This document shows positions 44,330-55,104 of a stretch of DNA of 64,000 bases, one piece after another; position 1 is the stretch's first letter; every line of letters starts with the position of its first letter. The stretch is from Chara braunii (Eukaryota; Streptophyta; Charophyceae; Charales; Characeae), in contig BFEA01000043.1 of assembly GCA_003427395.1 (NCBI GenBank), positions 393,587 to 457,586 of the forward strand. Reading direction: 5' to 3'. Both the position numbers and the translations under genes were made by a program. The notes under the pieces were generated by a model. That model ran no database searches. It was not told the origin of the DNA and saw nothing but the letters and a program-made list of their open reading frames with translations.

Positions 44330-44735
44330 CGCCTTTAAGGCCTCCTGCCGGGCGCCCTAGCAGAAGGTCAAAGAAGGCCCTGAAGAGGGATCAACAACAA
44401 GGCAAACCGGACACTCAATGAAGGACAAGGACAAGCAACAGATTACTGAGCGGACCTCCCCCACTGTTCTCGTATTGCAAGGACTCATTCGCCAGACTCT
44501 GAAAGGAGCCTGAGAGGAACAAGTGGTCAAGGCATGCTGACAGTTAATCCTCCTTAGAAGGAGTAATCAAAATGCTGGTCAGGGTTCCTTCGGCCAAACG
44601 GAAGGAAGCGTTGTGTGAGTAAAACGATGTATTCTTATGACTTGTCGGGGGAATAGGAACCGAACTGACACTCCCCAGAATGGATATGGAGACAGGACCG
44701 TAAGGACCTGTTTAAGGGGAAAAAAAAAAAAACAA

Positions 44736-45713
44736 AAAAAACACTGTTTATTAAACCCAGAGTCTTGATTTGTCAGAACAACCCCAAAACTGTGATGCGC
44801 TGCTCAGAAATGACCAACGCTTCTTCCCCTTCTTCCCCTAACCTTGAGTAACCGCTATCACTACCCCTGAGCCCCTGAAACAACCAGCGCCACCCAGATA
44901 CTGCCTCCAGAGGGAAGCGCCACCCTGAAACAGGCCTCTGAGGCCAAGCGCCTCTCAAAGGATGAAGAAGAAGACCAGCGCCACGGTCTCTGATGATGAA
45001 GAAGTGCTAGTAGACCTCCCAGATGGAAATCTGCAGCAGCGCCACCTGTCCTGACAAAGATGATCTCTGAGGATGAAAGCTGCAGCTATGGCTGCAGCGC
45101 CACACACCCTAAGGAGAGTTCAGCAGGGCACCAACTTCTCTTGCCTCCAGCAGACTTCAGATAGCCCGGACCTCTGAACAGCCCCGCATGCTGTCAGAGA
45201 ACAGCGCAGGTCCCAGCTATGGCCGACGCTTCGAAGCTCCGGCTATGTCTGTCTCCTCAAACGCTGAAGTTGTACCACCACCAGTTCATGTGTTGCGCAG
45301 CCGCGATGTACACGGTACCAACTGCCAAAAGCCTCGAACAGTTTTTCCTAAACCTATTCATAGTCTACCCTAGCCTAGACACGACCTAGACCGGACTGAC
45401 TGGACTCACCGGTACCGTTCCAGTTCGGCCTCTAGGGCCTCTCCTTACCCGGCTGTAGGCTATAGGACCGTCTAGCAGTATAGGCCCGTAGGCCCTTCTG
45501 TCCAAGTGGTAGCCCGGGTCTGCTATTCGCAGTTAGGGTAGTCTCAGGAAATTCGAGTTAGTCTGGGCCTGCAATTTTTTCCCAAATTTACAGATATGTC
45601 CCTCACGAATTTTCCTCACAGTTAGATATCTCGGTTAGCCCTCAGCCAAACAAAATAACGAATCTATCCTATCTATGTTACAGCCTCGAATCAATGGGTC
45701 GCAGGCTGCCGAA
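44736..45713. other. Unassigned, with AGCGCCAC repeat words
   Basis: No gene is recognised. The stretch opens with CACTGTTTATTAAACCC, also present at about 35141-35157. Between 44880 and 45110 the word AGCGCCAC(C) recurs six or seven times at irregular spacing. From 45370 to 45560 CTAGACC-like words are frequent. Confidence 0.4.
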
Positions 45714-46627
45714 TCAGCAAGTCATTGCAAAAGGGCAACCTTGCCGCAGGGAGCAATTGAGCAGGAACGGTTCTGATATGTGGTCGATATGTGGTCGTTG
45801 ATTGATACTGAGGCTATAGAAAAAACGTACAGTTCGGATAGCCAGCGGCAAAAAAATTGTTTGAAATTCATTCTCTTCAGTGTGGTCAGTACATATGCCC
45901 AATTGACCCTATCATAGGCCTTCAACAGGTCTAGCAAGAATACCACGACATCTAGGTTCTCTTGTCGAACCCATTCTAAGGCCTCAATAGCGGTCACTAT
46001 GTTGTCGAATATAGACCTGCCCTGCATAAACGCTGTCTGGTCTCTTCCTACTAATTCTGGCAAGTACCTACCCACCCTCCTACCTAACAGTTTGGCTAGG
46101 AATTTGTAGGAAACATTCAGCAACGAAATAGAATGCCAATTCCGAAGTTCAGACTTCTCCCCTTTTTTGTACATTACCGTGATGATCCTGTGTACCATTC
46201 TCTTGGAGAGATGACCGTCTGCGAGGGCCCAAGTAAAAATTTGCACTAAATGTGGGAACAACACCCTTCCACGCTGCTGATAAGACTCGACAGGGAGGTC
46301 GTCTCTCCCTGGAGCTTTGTCGTTGGTCATGTGCTTAGTTGTCTCCTGCAACTCTTCGAGTGTGACTGGTTTGTCCAAGCCCAGCTTTCCCGAGTGGGGA
46401 AGGGAGACCAAGGTGTTATCCCAGTGATCAGTTAGGAGTGAGAGGTCATTACTGGGCAGTTCTCCTACTCTTCTGAACGTAAGGGTGTCTTGAAAATATT
46501 GAACGGCATAATTGCACATGGATTCTGAGGATACAACATTCCTAGCTTCGGGGATGAAAGGATGGTTCAGGGCTTTCATGATCTGTGCCGCTTTTTTCGG
46601 AATAGACTGGAACGATCCTTTAGACAT
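45714..46627 (-). pseudogene. LINE reverse transcriptase fragment, minus strand
   Basis: A 301-codon minus-strand frame covers the first half of an RT domain: TNDKAPGRDDLPVE, MYKKGEKSELRNW.SISLLN, RDQTAFMQGRSIFDNI and VFLLDLLKAYDRVNW (domain A; the first catalytic Asp is present, FEK is changed to LLK). Near 45720 it shifts into a frame reading SLRQGCPFA, the next RT block, and then sequence identity is lost. The FADD-containing half is missing. Similarity to the 39.4-kb LINE is only at motif level, so it belongs to another subfamily. A T tract (46643-46655) borders its 5' side. Confidence 0.8.
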
Positions 46628-46739
46628 TCGATCGTGTACTTTCTTTTTTTTTTTTTAAAGAATTACCTGAACCACTTTACTAGGGGATGTGATAAGAGCA
46701 GCCTCCCGAAGTAAGGTTCTGGTTGCTCCATTCTATTGG

Positions 46740-47352
46740 TGGGAAGCTACACCTGCTGGAAAGCGGGTCTAGCATCCCCTCAAATACAACATTGATTTTT
46801 CACAAGGAGAACTTGTAGATCTTCCTGCCAGCATTGACTACCCCAGGGGAGATTGTGGGGTTCACTGAGCAGGTGAAGAAATGGGGGCTGCCTGAGTTAC
46901 CTCTTCACCCTGCTGTAGGGTGCCTGATCCACAAAACAGAACAGGCTTACTTCCTGCAATCCAATTTGACTGCATCGTATTGGACTATTTCCTACTGAGC
47001 CCATCCTGGTGGGATGCTGCTTTAAGTATAGAAGTTGTAAGAGCCACGTCTTTGGATCATTACCCAGTCAAGGCAATCTCTCACATCTCAGATCAATCAG
47101 ATAAAAGACAAAGGACATTTTAGGCTAAATTAACTGCATTTAAGAGACCCAGGGGTCACTGCCTGGATTGATGTCTTTTCTAGCAAATAGTCGGAGCATT
47201 CATTCGAATCAATGGGAGATTGGTGGGACGTGAGTGTATCAATTGTAGCTAACTCTCTCAGCAGCTCCTCAAGAATTATAGCTGCTGATAGGAACAAGGT
47301 AGAACAAAAAATTCTGCGAGATCTTGAATGGGTAGAAGACCGGAAAAAACTG
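46740..47352 (+). pseudogene. LINE endonuclease C-terminal fragment, plus strand
   Basis: The plus strand at about 46970-47120 reads YFLLSPSWWDAALSIEVVRAT.LDHYPVKA, the SRIDYFLLS...SDHYP end of a LINE AP endonuclease (catalytic Asp-His at LDHYP). Further frames to about 47350 read IVANSLSSSSR and KVEQKILRDLEWVEDRKKL, typical of the link between endonuclease and RT. Stops and shifts break it. The fragment ends directly in the telomere-type array at 47353. Confidence 0.65.
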
Positions 47353-47455
47353 CACCCCAAACCCCAAACCCTAAAACCCTAAAACCCTAAAACCCTAAAC
47401 CCTAGAACCCTAAACCCTAAAACCCTAAAACCCTAAAACCCTAAACCCTAAACCC
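47353..47455. repeat. Interstitial telomere-type repeats, mixed 7- and 8-mer
   Basis: About thirteen units read CCCTAAA or CCCTAAAA (TTTAGGG and TTTTAGGG on the other strand), plus CCCCAAA variants at the start and one CCCTAGAA. The 8-mer form is slightly more frequent. It lies inside retroelement-rich DNA, so it is interstitial and not an end of the contig. Confidence 0.95.
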
Positions 47456-48521
47456 ATACTATTGCCGTCTGACTCTAAGTCGTTTACTTCGTCTCCCCCT
47501 CCTAGTTCTAAATTTGGTCTGATCCATGAGCCGATCGATATCATAGTTACCATCTATATTAGGCGGGATCCTTGATTTACAACTGCTTGCGTATTCATGC
47601 ATGGCTTTGCCGATATGATAAGTTCAGTGTCGCCGCACTATTCATTTGGAGTCTCACGCCCGACGTCTGCTATTCAGTCTTCGAAAAGTCATGGGCTGAA
47701 AGTGAAAAAAGGACTTGGCACGAAGTACATGTGAAGTTTGGATTTTATTATCATCGGAAGTGTATCGCGTGGTTAGAACCGTCCTAGACGACCGGCGTAG
47801 GATCACGCTTGGAAGATAAATGCCCCAAGCGTCGGTTCGCGTGCGGGTTCGATTAAGGCGTTCGACCGTGCGTACCCCCTATGCTACAACGAACGAGAAA
47901 CGCCATCGACTGGGCCACCTCTGCGATTGCACTTGAGAAGCTTTCGCATGTGGTTCAGTGGCTTTGCGGGGATATGTCCACCAATGGGATGGTGACATCT
48001 CCCGTAGGTGGAGGTAAGTTGTGCCTCGCGTGACCTCTATCCTGTCGTAGGGGTTAGCAAGAGGTATGACTGGCGCACTCGGCTGAAGCAGCAACGCTGC
48101 GCGAAGAAGTCCTGCAAAAATTTTGCGTTATGTAGCCGGGAGAGTCACCCTGCGGGACCAATGCGCTCGACACCGTAGATTAGGTCGTATTCTTTCCAGG
48201 AATAATATCAGAAGAGTTCGAAAAATCATTAAGAACGCAAAATAGCCGCCGCGCCAATTCAGTGCAATTTCCATTTTTGCCACTCGGCCATGTGTGGGCC
48301 AACAGAAAAAGCACTCCAACTTCAGTGATTTTTCGTGCTCATAGGAATGTGGGAAAATATCTGAAAATCGGAGTGCTCACATATTTTATTTTGATCTTTC
48401 CAGAAAAATATAAAAAATAAATTTAAAAAAAATCATTTCAACCGCGATACAGATCACGAACACAATTTGAACCATTTTTTATTTTTGCCATTCAGCATCC
48501 CCCACCCCCCCTGCCCTTCTT
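47456..48521. other. Unassigned sequence
   Basis: No gene or repeat is recognised. The composition changes from mixed to AT-rich near 48360-48480. The small frames have no motifs. Confidence 0.4.
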
Positions 48522-48800
48522 TCTCTTGCACGAGCGCTTAGCCCCATTGCTTTGGCTCATTGGGCCAGACTCACAATTCGCAACCCCAAGGATGAGGTAT
48601 GGCGGGTTCGAGCATTTGTGTTTGCAGTACAAAGGCTGCACCGAAAGGAACGCTGGACCCGTTTCCAGCAGGTGCAGCTCCTCACCAATGGAACGGAGAC
48701 ATCCAAGAGCGGGAACTGTAGAGGGGGTGTCTGCTCTTACCACTGTTACCAGCACCCACCCCCATCCATCTCTGCTGTTAAAAAAAAAAAAAAAAAAAAA
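48522..48800 (+). mobile_element. Possible short poly(A)-ended retroposon
   Basis: About 260 bp of unique-looking sequence ends in A21 (48780-48800), the form of a SINE or processed transcript on the plus strand. A GGGTTCGAGC word at about 48603 resembles a tRNA box B, but no box A is convincing. Twelve bases after a short gap a T11 tract starts (48812), suggesting a second insertion tail to tail. Confidence 0.4.
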
Positions 48801-48822
48801 GTCGTATTCCGTTTTTTTTTTT

Positions 48823-51119
48823 TTACTTGTACTGAACCCAGACTGGAAGATACTCGTCAGACGTCGAAGTACAAGTTAACTCAGATCTGGACAATGTCTC
48901 CAACAATCATGAAAGTGATCTCTGATACAAGGTCTCATTACCGATAGACGAAGAGAATGGAGGGGGAGTAGACAATAAGAGGGTAAAAGAGATAATCAAT
49001 GACCACCAAGAGAGTAGCCCAACATCACCCACTCCTTCTCCAGGCTTCCCTTCGCCTCGACGTCATCAAACAGTATCCAGTAACGAGTTTGACAACTCCT
49101 GATCACATAGAAGTGCCACGTGGCACTGTTCTCTCGTGAAGACAATGGAGACAATCAGCAGCGCACAGTATCGACGTCGCCCTCAGGTAAGTATCCCGAT
49201 CTCGATAAATCATCCACAGATCCCGATCTCCCTCCTTGTTGCGACCAATCACCCAATGTAGACAGCGTGGCCAATGCCACATCAGTGATAAAGACAGGTG
49301 GCATGCGCCAAATCAGCAATGAAGACAGGTGGCATGCGCCACATCAACAGAGGTTGGCGCTCAACAGAGAAAGCGCCAGCATGTCGCCTCAGTCCCGCGT
49401 CGTAGTCCACAGTGCCAACGTGCAGCCAACGTCAAGCCAGCGTCCAGCCGGCGTCCAACCAGCGTCAAGCCAGTGTCAAGGCAGCATAGCAAGACTGAAT
49501 GTTTACACCCTGGAGACCAAGCCTTTTGTAATGTTTGACGAGGCTGACTGGTCTTAGGTCTCCCACCCACGGTGGCTCAGATTGACTCACAGCCAGCGTC
49601 TGGATTGCGTACAGTTGCAGACTTCCACTTGGTCCTGATGCTGTCTTGGTATCTGCATACAAACAAGTGAGTGTGTTTGACCGGCGGCCTAGGCTGGGTC
49701 CGTATCGACTTTGACTGTGGGCCCTCATGCAGTTGACTGAAGTCAACTGTCGGTCGCTCAGGGTCTGGCTATTTCAGAGGGGTCTTCTGCCCCTTCGATC
49801 TCACGGCCAGAGACCGGGGTCGTGGCCTGTGGGCCCCTTAGCCATTCAACGAGGCATAACGAACGGGTTATTGCAAATCTATATTCTTCTCTCAATTCTA
49901 TTGTAAATAAACGGAGGCACAGCCACTGGAAAAATGTAGCGGCAAAATAGCCTTGACCCCCACCGGCGGTCCCACCCCATCCTTGACCACCATGGTTGGG
50001 GCAGGGGGCAACATGCATCCCCTCTGATGGTTGGAGGGAGACAACAAAGCTATGTTCGCAGGGGTCCCCTGCATAAGCCTTAGGAGTAGTGGTAGGTAGG
50101 TAGTGAAGGTGAATTGAAAGAGTTTGAAAGATGATGAAAGATTTGAGAGAGGAATATAGCGTAGTTTTCAAACAAAAGGAAAAAAAAAATTCTTTTGTAT
50201 ATATATTTCCCTCATCTATCTCATCCTCTCGCTACTCTATGTATAGTACAGGGGAACACCAACCAAACCTGGAACTCTCACCGGCCCGTGGGATAGGTTG
50301 GCACTACTAGAAATTGGTCATGATCCTATTCATAGCCGAAGTCGGGTAATGGCCCCGGTATCTCGAGTCTTTTCCGTATATGTTCTCCAAATGTTCCTAA
50401 TGGGACGCTGGGCCCGGTTCCCAGCACGTGTGGCTCCCCACGAATAGATTGGAGCATTGTCCCACTACAGCAGTGGTGCGAGAGCAAGGCCCTCATCACG
50501 ATGGTGCGGGGTGATCAGGCATCGCTGACAGGGCAAACATGGTAGTGCCGAGCATCTTTGGCCAGTCACTAGCACCTCCCCCTACCCCCCTCCAACCCCA
50601 CATTAGCGGTGTCTAATGGCCATTGGCCAATATTCGAACCACTCGTCAACGCAACTTCAGACTCTTACCGCATGCGCTAGGTCAACTGACGTGCAACGAC
50701 TTTTTCAGATCACATCTCGGAGACCCACTTCCGAGCTGACATCCTGATTAACAAATACGGGCCATCGTAGTGGAACCTTGGCCCAAGAGGCGAAGGTGGA
50801 CTCCTGAATGTTTTTGTGTTTCTGTGCTACCGGTCTTCCCCCGAGCACCCCTGTAACCTGGGGGGCTGTGCAGTTAAGGAAGTTGTCGAGGGAGGAAGAC
50901 ACTTCCTGTCCGTTAGAACAAGCTCGGTCGGCACTGGGGCAGTTGGTGTTGCCCTGTTACCCTAGTGTAGGGGGATATGAGATCGTGCGCGTTCTGGTAC
51001 GAGGACTGAATGCCTGGGCATTAATCTTTCCTCTGCGATGTGGGAAGTGGATGGTGGGTGGTATTCTAGGTTTTCTAAATTTCTTTACCTATCACTACCT
51101 TTTTGTGAGTGGATTACTT
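48823..51119. other. Unassigned sequence with small repeats
   Basis: No gene is recognised in 2.3 kb. A 30-bp direct repeat (ACAGGTGGCATGCGCCA) lies at about 49293 and 49325. A roughly 10-bp array (GCGTC.AGCCA) covers 49418-49488. A TATATATA word preceded by TTTTG lies at about 50193-50206. A perfect U1-matching 5' splice word, CAGGTAAGTAT, is at about 49176, but no exon can be assigned to it. Confidence 0.4.
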
Positions 51120-51525
51120 CTATTCCTCTTCTTCGAACTATGTGGTGGAGGTCGGCTCGTCGAACGAAGACGAATAGTAGAAGTCTGCTCTCAATCACTA
51201 TGGGTTTGGGTTAGGTTGTTTTGTCTACTGTTCATATCTTCCGAGCTATGTGGTGGAGGAGGTCAGCTCGTCGGAAGATGATGAAGAGTAGGGGGCTGTG
51301 GGAAAGAGGGAGGGGTTTCTGAGGATTTCTGTGTAGGCTGTTCACAGGGTAACAACCCTTATCTCGCGAACTATGTGGTGGAGGAGGTCGGCTCGTCGCG
51401 AGATGAAGAAGACTGCTGCATGCTGCTGCTCGTTGTGAGATCCTGTGAACTCGTCTTTCGCTGCTGCTCTTCATCTGGCGAACTATGTGGTGGAGGAGGT
51501 CGGCTCGTCGCTGGAAGAAGAAGGC
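51120..51525. repeat. Array of four hairpins with a conserved apex
   Basis: Four copies of a roughly 30-nt block (GA.CTATGTGGTGGAGG, then AGGTCGGCTCGTC) start at about 51134, 51243, 51369 and 51480. Each is flanked by arms that pair with each other but differ between copies: CTATTC.TCTTC.TTCGA with TCGAACGAAGACGAATAG (51120-51177), CTACT.TTCAT.ATCTTCC with GGAAGATGATGAAGAGTAG (51225-51290), CTTATCTCGCGA with TCGCGAGATGAAG (51358-51408), and a weaker pair at 51460-51525. Copies fall in different reading frames, so the signal is in the nucleic acid. I do not recognise the family. Confidence 0.8.
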
Positions 51526-51716
51526 AGTGGAGAGAGTTTGCAAGTAGATGGGTGGATATTACGCGTCCTACTAGTGAGGGGGCTAGCTAGTAGGATAGGA
51601 ATAGGGCACAGCTAAGTCTTGCTGGACTGGGGTAAAGAGGCTTTTGCGGAGGTTCAATGAGCAGTTTAATGAGCAGATGGTTAAACGTCTGTAATATACG
51701 CAGGTCTTCAAAAAAA

Positions 51717-51720
<4 letters not shown>

Positions 51721-51748
<28 letters not shown>

Positions 51749-52470
51749 NNNNNNNNNNNNNNNNNNNNNNNNNNNNNNNNNNNNNNNNNNNNNNNNNNNN
51801 NNNNNNNNNNNNNNNNNNNNNNNNNNNNNNNNNNNNNNNNNNNNNNNNNNNNNNNNNNNNNNNNNNNNNNNNNNNNNNNNNNNNNNNNNNNNNNNNNNNN
51901 NNNNNNNNNNNNNNNNNNNNNNNNNNNNNNNNNNNNNNNNNNNNNNNNNNNNNNNNNNNNNNNNNNNNNNNNNNNNNNNNNNNNNNNNNNNNNNNNNNNN
52001 NNNNNNNNNNNNNNNNNNNNNNNNNNNNNNNNNNNNNNNNNNNNNNNNNNNNNNNNNNNNNNNNNNNNNNNNNNNNNNNNNNNNNNNNNNNNNNNNNNNN
52101 NNNNNNNNNNNNNNNNNNNNNNNNNNNNNNNNNNNNNNNNNNNNNNNNNNNNNNNNNNNNNNNNNNNNNNNNNNNNNNNNNNNNNNNNNNNNNNNNNNNN
52201 NNNNNNNNNNNNNNNNNNNNNNNNNNNNNNNNNNNNNNNNNNNNNNNNNNNNNNNNNNNNNNNNNNNNNNNNNNNNNNNNNNNNNNNNNNNNNNNNNNNN
52301 NNNNNNNNNNNNNNNNNNNNNNNNNNNNNNNNNNNNNNNNNNNNNNNNNNNNNNNNNNNNNNNNNNNNNNNNNNNNNNNNNNNNNNNNNNNNNNNNNNNN
52401 NNNNNNNNNNNNNNNNNNNNNNNNNNNNNNNNNNNNNNNNNNNNNNNNNNNNNNNNNNNNNNNNNNNNNN

Positions 52471-52499
<29 letters not shown>
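51721..52499. other. Assembly gap between T28 and A29
   Basis: T28 (51721-51748), 722 unknown bases (51749-52470), then A29 (52471-52499). The tails face outward, as in two retroposons inserted head to head, or a misassembled hairpin. Confidence 0.95.
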
Positions 52500-52501
<2 letters not shown>

Positions 52502-52521
52502 TCTTCCCCCGAGCACAAGGC

Positions 52522-52709
52522 ACCCTGACTATGAATACATACCATCTTTCCGGTCCGACACAGTCGTGATGAAGGTACGTGATGTTTGGGGGAAGACAGC
52601 AGCCCGTAGGCGCTCACCCTGACTATGAATACATACTATCTTTCCGGTCCGACACGGTCGTTATGATGGTACGTGATGTTTGGGGGAAGACGGCAGCCGG
52701 TAGGCGCTC
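52522..52709. repeat. 94-bp tandem pair
   Basis: Two adjacent copies start CACCCTGACTATGAATACAT at 52522 and 52616 and end CCGGTAGGCGCT. They differ at about seven positions. Confidence 0.85.
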
Positions 52710-52726
52710 AGCAGAAGCGATGACCA

Positions 52727-52825
52727 GGGGCAAGGTCCCACTTGCACGGATTACGAGAATTTGGCCGTTGATCTTTGTTATCTACGGTCAACATTGCTTA
52801 ATTCGTGTAAGTGGGACCTAGCCCC
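52727..52825. other. 99-nt hairpin
   Basis: GGGGCAAGGTCCCACTTGCA (from 52727) pairs with its near-perfect reverse complement ending at 52825 (GTGTAAGTGGGACCTAGCCCC). The inner parts CCGTTGAT and GGTCAAC also pair. The outer stem is about 25 bp with three mismatches. It may be a small-RNA precursor or a MITE. Confidence 0.75.
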
Positions 52826-53754
52826 GGGGAGGCTGGCTGCGACGCTGTATGCGGAGTGTCCGCAGGTCTGAGTAATCAATGTGGTTTGGTTCTTGGTCAT
52901 TGTTGCGGGTGATCCTCGCCATAGCAATCAATGCTTACGGACGGTTGTGAGGAGGGGAAGGGAGGAGAAAAAGGAGGGGCCGCAGGAGGCCGCCGGCGAG
53001 GAGGGCGAGGAGGGGAATGGTGAGAAGAGCAGAACAGGTTAGGAAGACGCCACTGAGTTGTTCTTGTACCAGATCATCTCTGACGAATTGCGGCCGAGCC
53101 TGGGTGCATCTGGCCGCAATCGCATCCAGAGCTGAGTCGAAAAAGTCCTGGTGTGATATAGGCCCTTACCATCTGTTTGACAGTCCTATTGCACTCTTAC
53201 GCAGATGGAGTGAGGAGGAGGAGGAGGAGGAGGAGGAGAAAGGCTGGCGTCGATGCTTGTGCTACTACTGGTGGTAGCAGTAGCAGCGGCAGGAGGAGGA
53301 GCAGTAGGAGTTGCAGAGCAGCAGGAGTAGCAGCAGCAGGAGGAGCAGGACGACGGCCAGTAGGAACAGGGGGCCTGGGCAGGAACGAGCATTAAGAGGA
53401 AGAACAGGAGGATGAAGAGGAGACGAAGGAGGTGGTGTCTCACCAGCTCTGTTAGGTTCAACTTGGTCTTTGTACGGTACTTGTGTGAACGGTTTTTCTC
53501 GTCTTTCTTTTCTCGAACTTCTCTTCTTTGAATGGTAATCTTGTTGTAGCTAACAGTTCTGTGCTGATCATGCCAAGCGGATGTCGAATTTTGAGGGTAT
53601 TTCAATCTTATACGGGTTTAAAATGTGTCCTCAAAGACCCAAAGAGCACACAAGTCACAACTGATATGAGCCAATACGACCTATACGCTAGATTTGTGTC
53701 TGTTGTCTGCTTTTTCCCCCCATTCGCCAACGCTGAAAACGAGGCATGTAATGG
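52826..53754. other. Unassigned; GGA/CAG low-complexity block
   Basis: No gene is recognised. About 53212-53360 is a mixture of GGA and CAG/TAG triplets. From about 53735 (AACGAGGCATG.AATGGCAGGA) the sequence belongs to the repeat interrupted by the LTR element. Confidence 0.45.
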
Positions 53755-53759
53755 CAGGA

Positions 53760-55091
53760 TGACGCATGCCCAATGGCAATGGGACAATGCGTAAGGAGCC
53801 AAGGATCCGCAATGTGATGAAAAGGACTGAAATGGACAATGCAAGGTCAGCGTAGCATCAACAAGCAATGTACACTCCGATACATACAAGATGGCACAAA
53901 GTGGCGCAGCGGAAAACTTTAAAGAGAAGGTCTGATCTGATCTGGACTGACCCGACATTCATCATACATCACACATGCGAGAGGGGAGGGGGGACCACAA
54001 TCACAGAAGAAAGGTCCCTCCTTCACACACATACATGGGGAGATGCCACGGATGAGAGATGGGGGGAAGGGACGAGACGAAGGAGAAGGAGGCGAGGGAG
54101 TAGACCAAGATCACGATAGTGAAGTCCCAAAAATAGTCCCTTGCCGAGTGTCCAATCAGTGTCTGTCCCAGAAATGTCAAATCAGATCCTGGGCAATGTG
54201 CCCAACATAACCTCAGCCTGTATTCCCTACTGATGATCTCTCTCACTCTCGTAGATGAAGAAGAAGGTACGAAAGAGGAGGAAAAGGGAGAAAGGAGAGA
54301 GAGAGAGATGGAGGAGGAAGAAGAAGAAGATGACGTCCTCCTTGCTATCTCACCTGCAGGTAGCTGTCACCGTACTGACTGTGGTCGTCGCCATGTGCAG
54401 GTACCGGGCAGAGCCCAGCTATGGCGCCAGGTAAGTTCGTCGCCTGCAGGTAAGGCCTCCGCCTCTCTCCACTACCTACTCCGCTACTCCCTACTTCGTA
54501 GCTTGGCACAGAATAGCGCTGCTTCAACCGGCAGCGTGTCGCTCCAGAAGTGAGCTACTCGAACTCTCCCTTGCCCAGCCGCTGCCCAGCTATTTGTAGT
54601 GTTGGGCCGGCTGGGCCTACCTGATGCTGGCCTCAGAAAACGGCCCAGCTGGAATGGGTCCCTACCGGACGTCCAGACCACGCTGCTGATGCAGCAAGGC
54701 GCAAAAATGCGCCTGGCCTAAAAATGGCCCGGTACCTGTGCACCTAGCCCAAGGCGTTGCCTTGGGACCTGCAGGACCGAAACGATGCCTGTACCTACCA
54801 CTTTGGCGCCAAAATGCGCCTGGCCTCGTTTCGGGCCTGCCTCCGGTGTACCCAGTCCCAAGGCCCGGCCTTGGGGCTGCAAGTCCGAAACGGCACCTGA
54901 CAGACAAAGTAAGACAGCACACCCACACGAAAGGTTAAGTAAACTAAACCTATCTAACTAATGTGCTACCTAGGGCCTGAAGGGACGCCGTGGGCCTCCA
55001 GGGCGCATGCTGTATGGTACGCGGCCTGGGGGCCCCTCAGCAACCGTCGGGCCCCTCAAATGGGGCCCGTGTGCAGGCGCAGCATGCAACA
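53760..55091 (-). repeat. 3' LTR (left copy)
   Basis: 1,332 bp, reading TGTTGCATGCTGCG...GGCATGCGTCA on the minus strand, thus with TG...CA ends. It aligns along its length with 61404-62886. Next to it, on the internal side, is the polypurine tract. Confidence 0.93.
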
Positions 55092-55104
55092 CCCCCCCCT
55101 CCTT
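55092..55104 (-). other. Polypurine tract
   Basis: AAGGAGGGGGGGG on the minus strand directly precedes the 3' LTR, where plus-strand DNA synthesis is primed. Confidence 0.85.

Larger units (their letters stand above)
39423..44735 (+). mobile_element. L1-like LINE, nearly complete, plus strand
   Basis: It contains the end of ORF1 (39431-39641), an A27(CAAA)7 spacer, ORF2 (39786-44329), a 3' UTR and a poly(A) (44721-44732 plus a second A run). The 3' UTR carries the family words GAATAGGAACCGAACTGACACTCCCCAGAATGG and a hairpin (44691-44711). The 5' end appears truncated inside ORF1. A U2 snRNA retrocopy interrupts ORF2. I found no clear target duplication. Confidence 0.85.

Noticed and set aside
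47353-47455. A chromosome end
   Set aside because: Ordinary sequence continues on both sides, so the array is interstitial.
49120-49557. 145-codon plus-strand frame
   Set aside because: Its second half is a roughly 10-bp repeat array and the first half has no motif.
51120-51525. CRISPR-like array or hammerhead ribozymes
   Set aside because: Spacing is irregular, repeats carry their own complementary flanks, and the genome is eukaryotic. The hammerhead core words CUGAUGA and GAAA are absent.
51583-52622. Frames of 270-344 codons across 51.6-52.6 kb
   Set aside because: They cross a gap and homopolymer tracts; nothing is encoded that can be seen.
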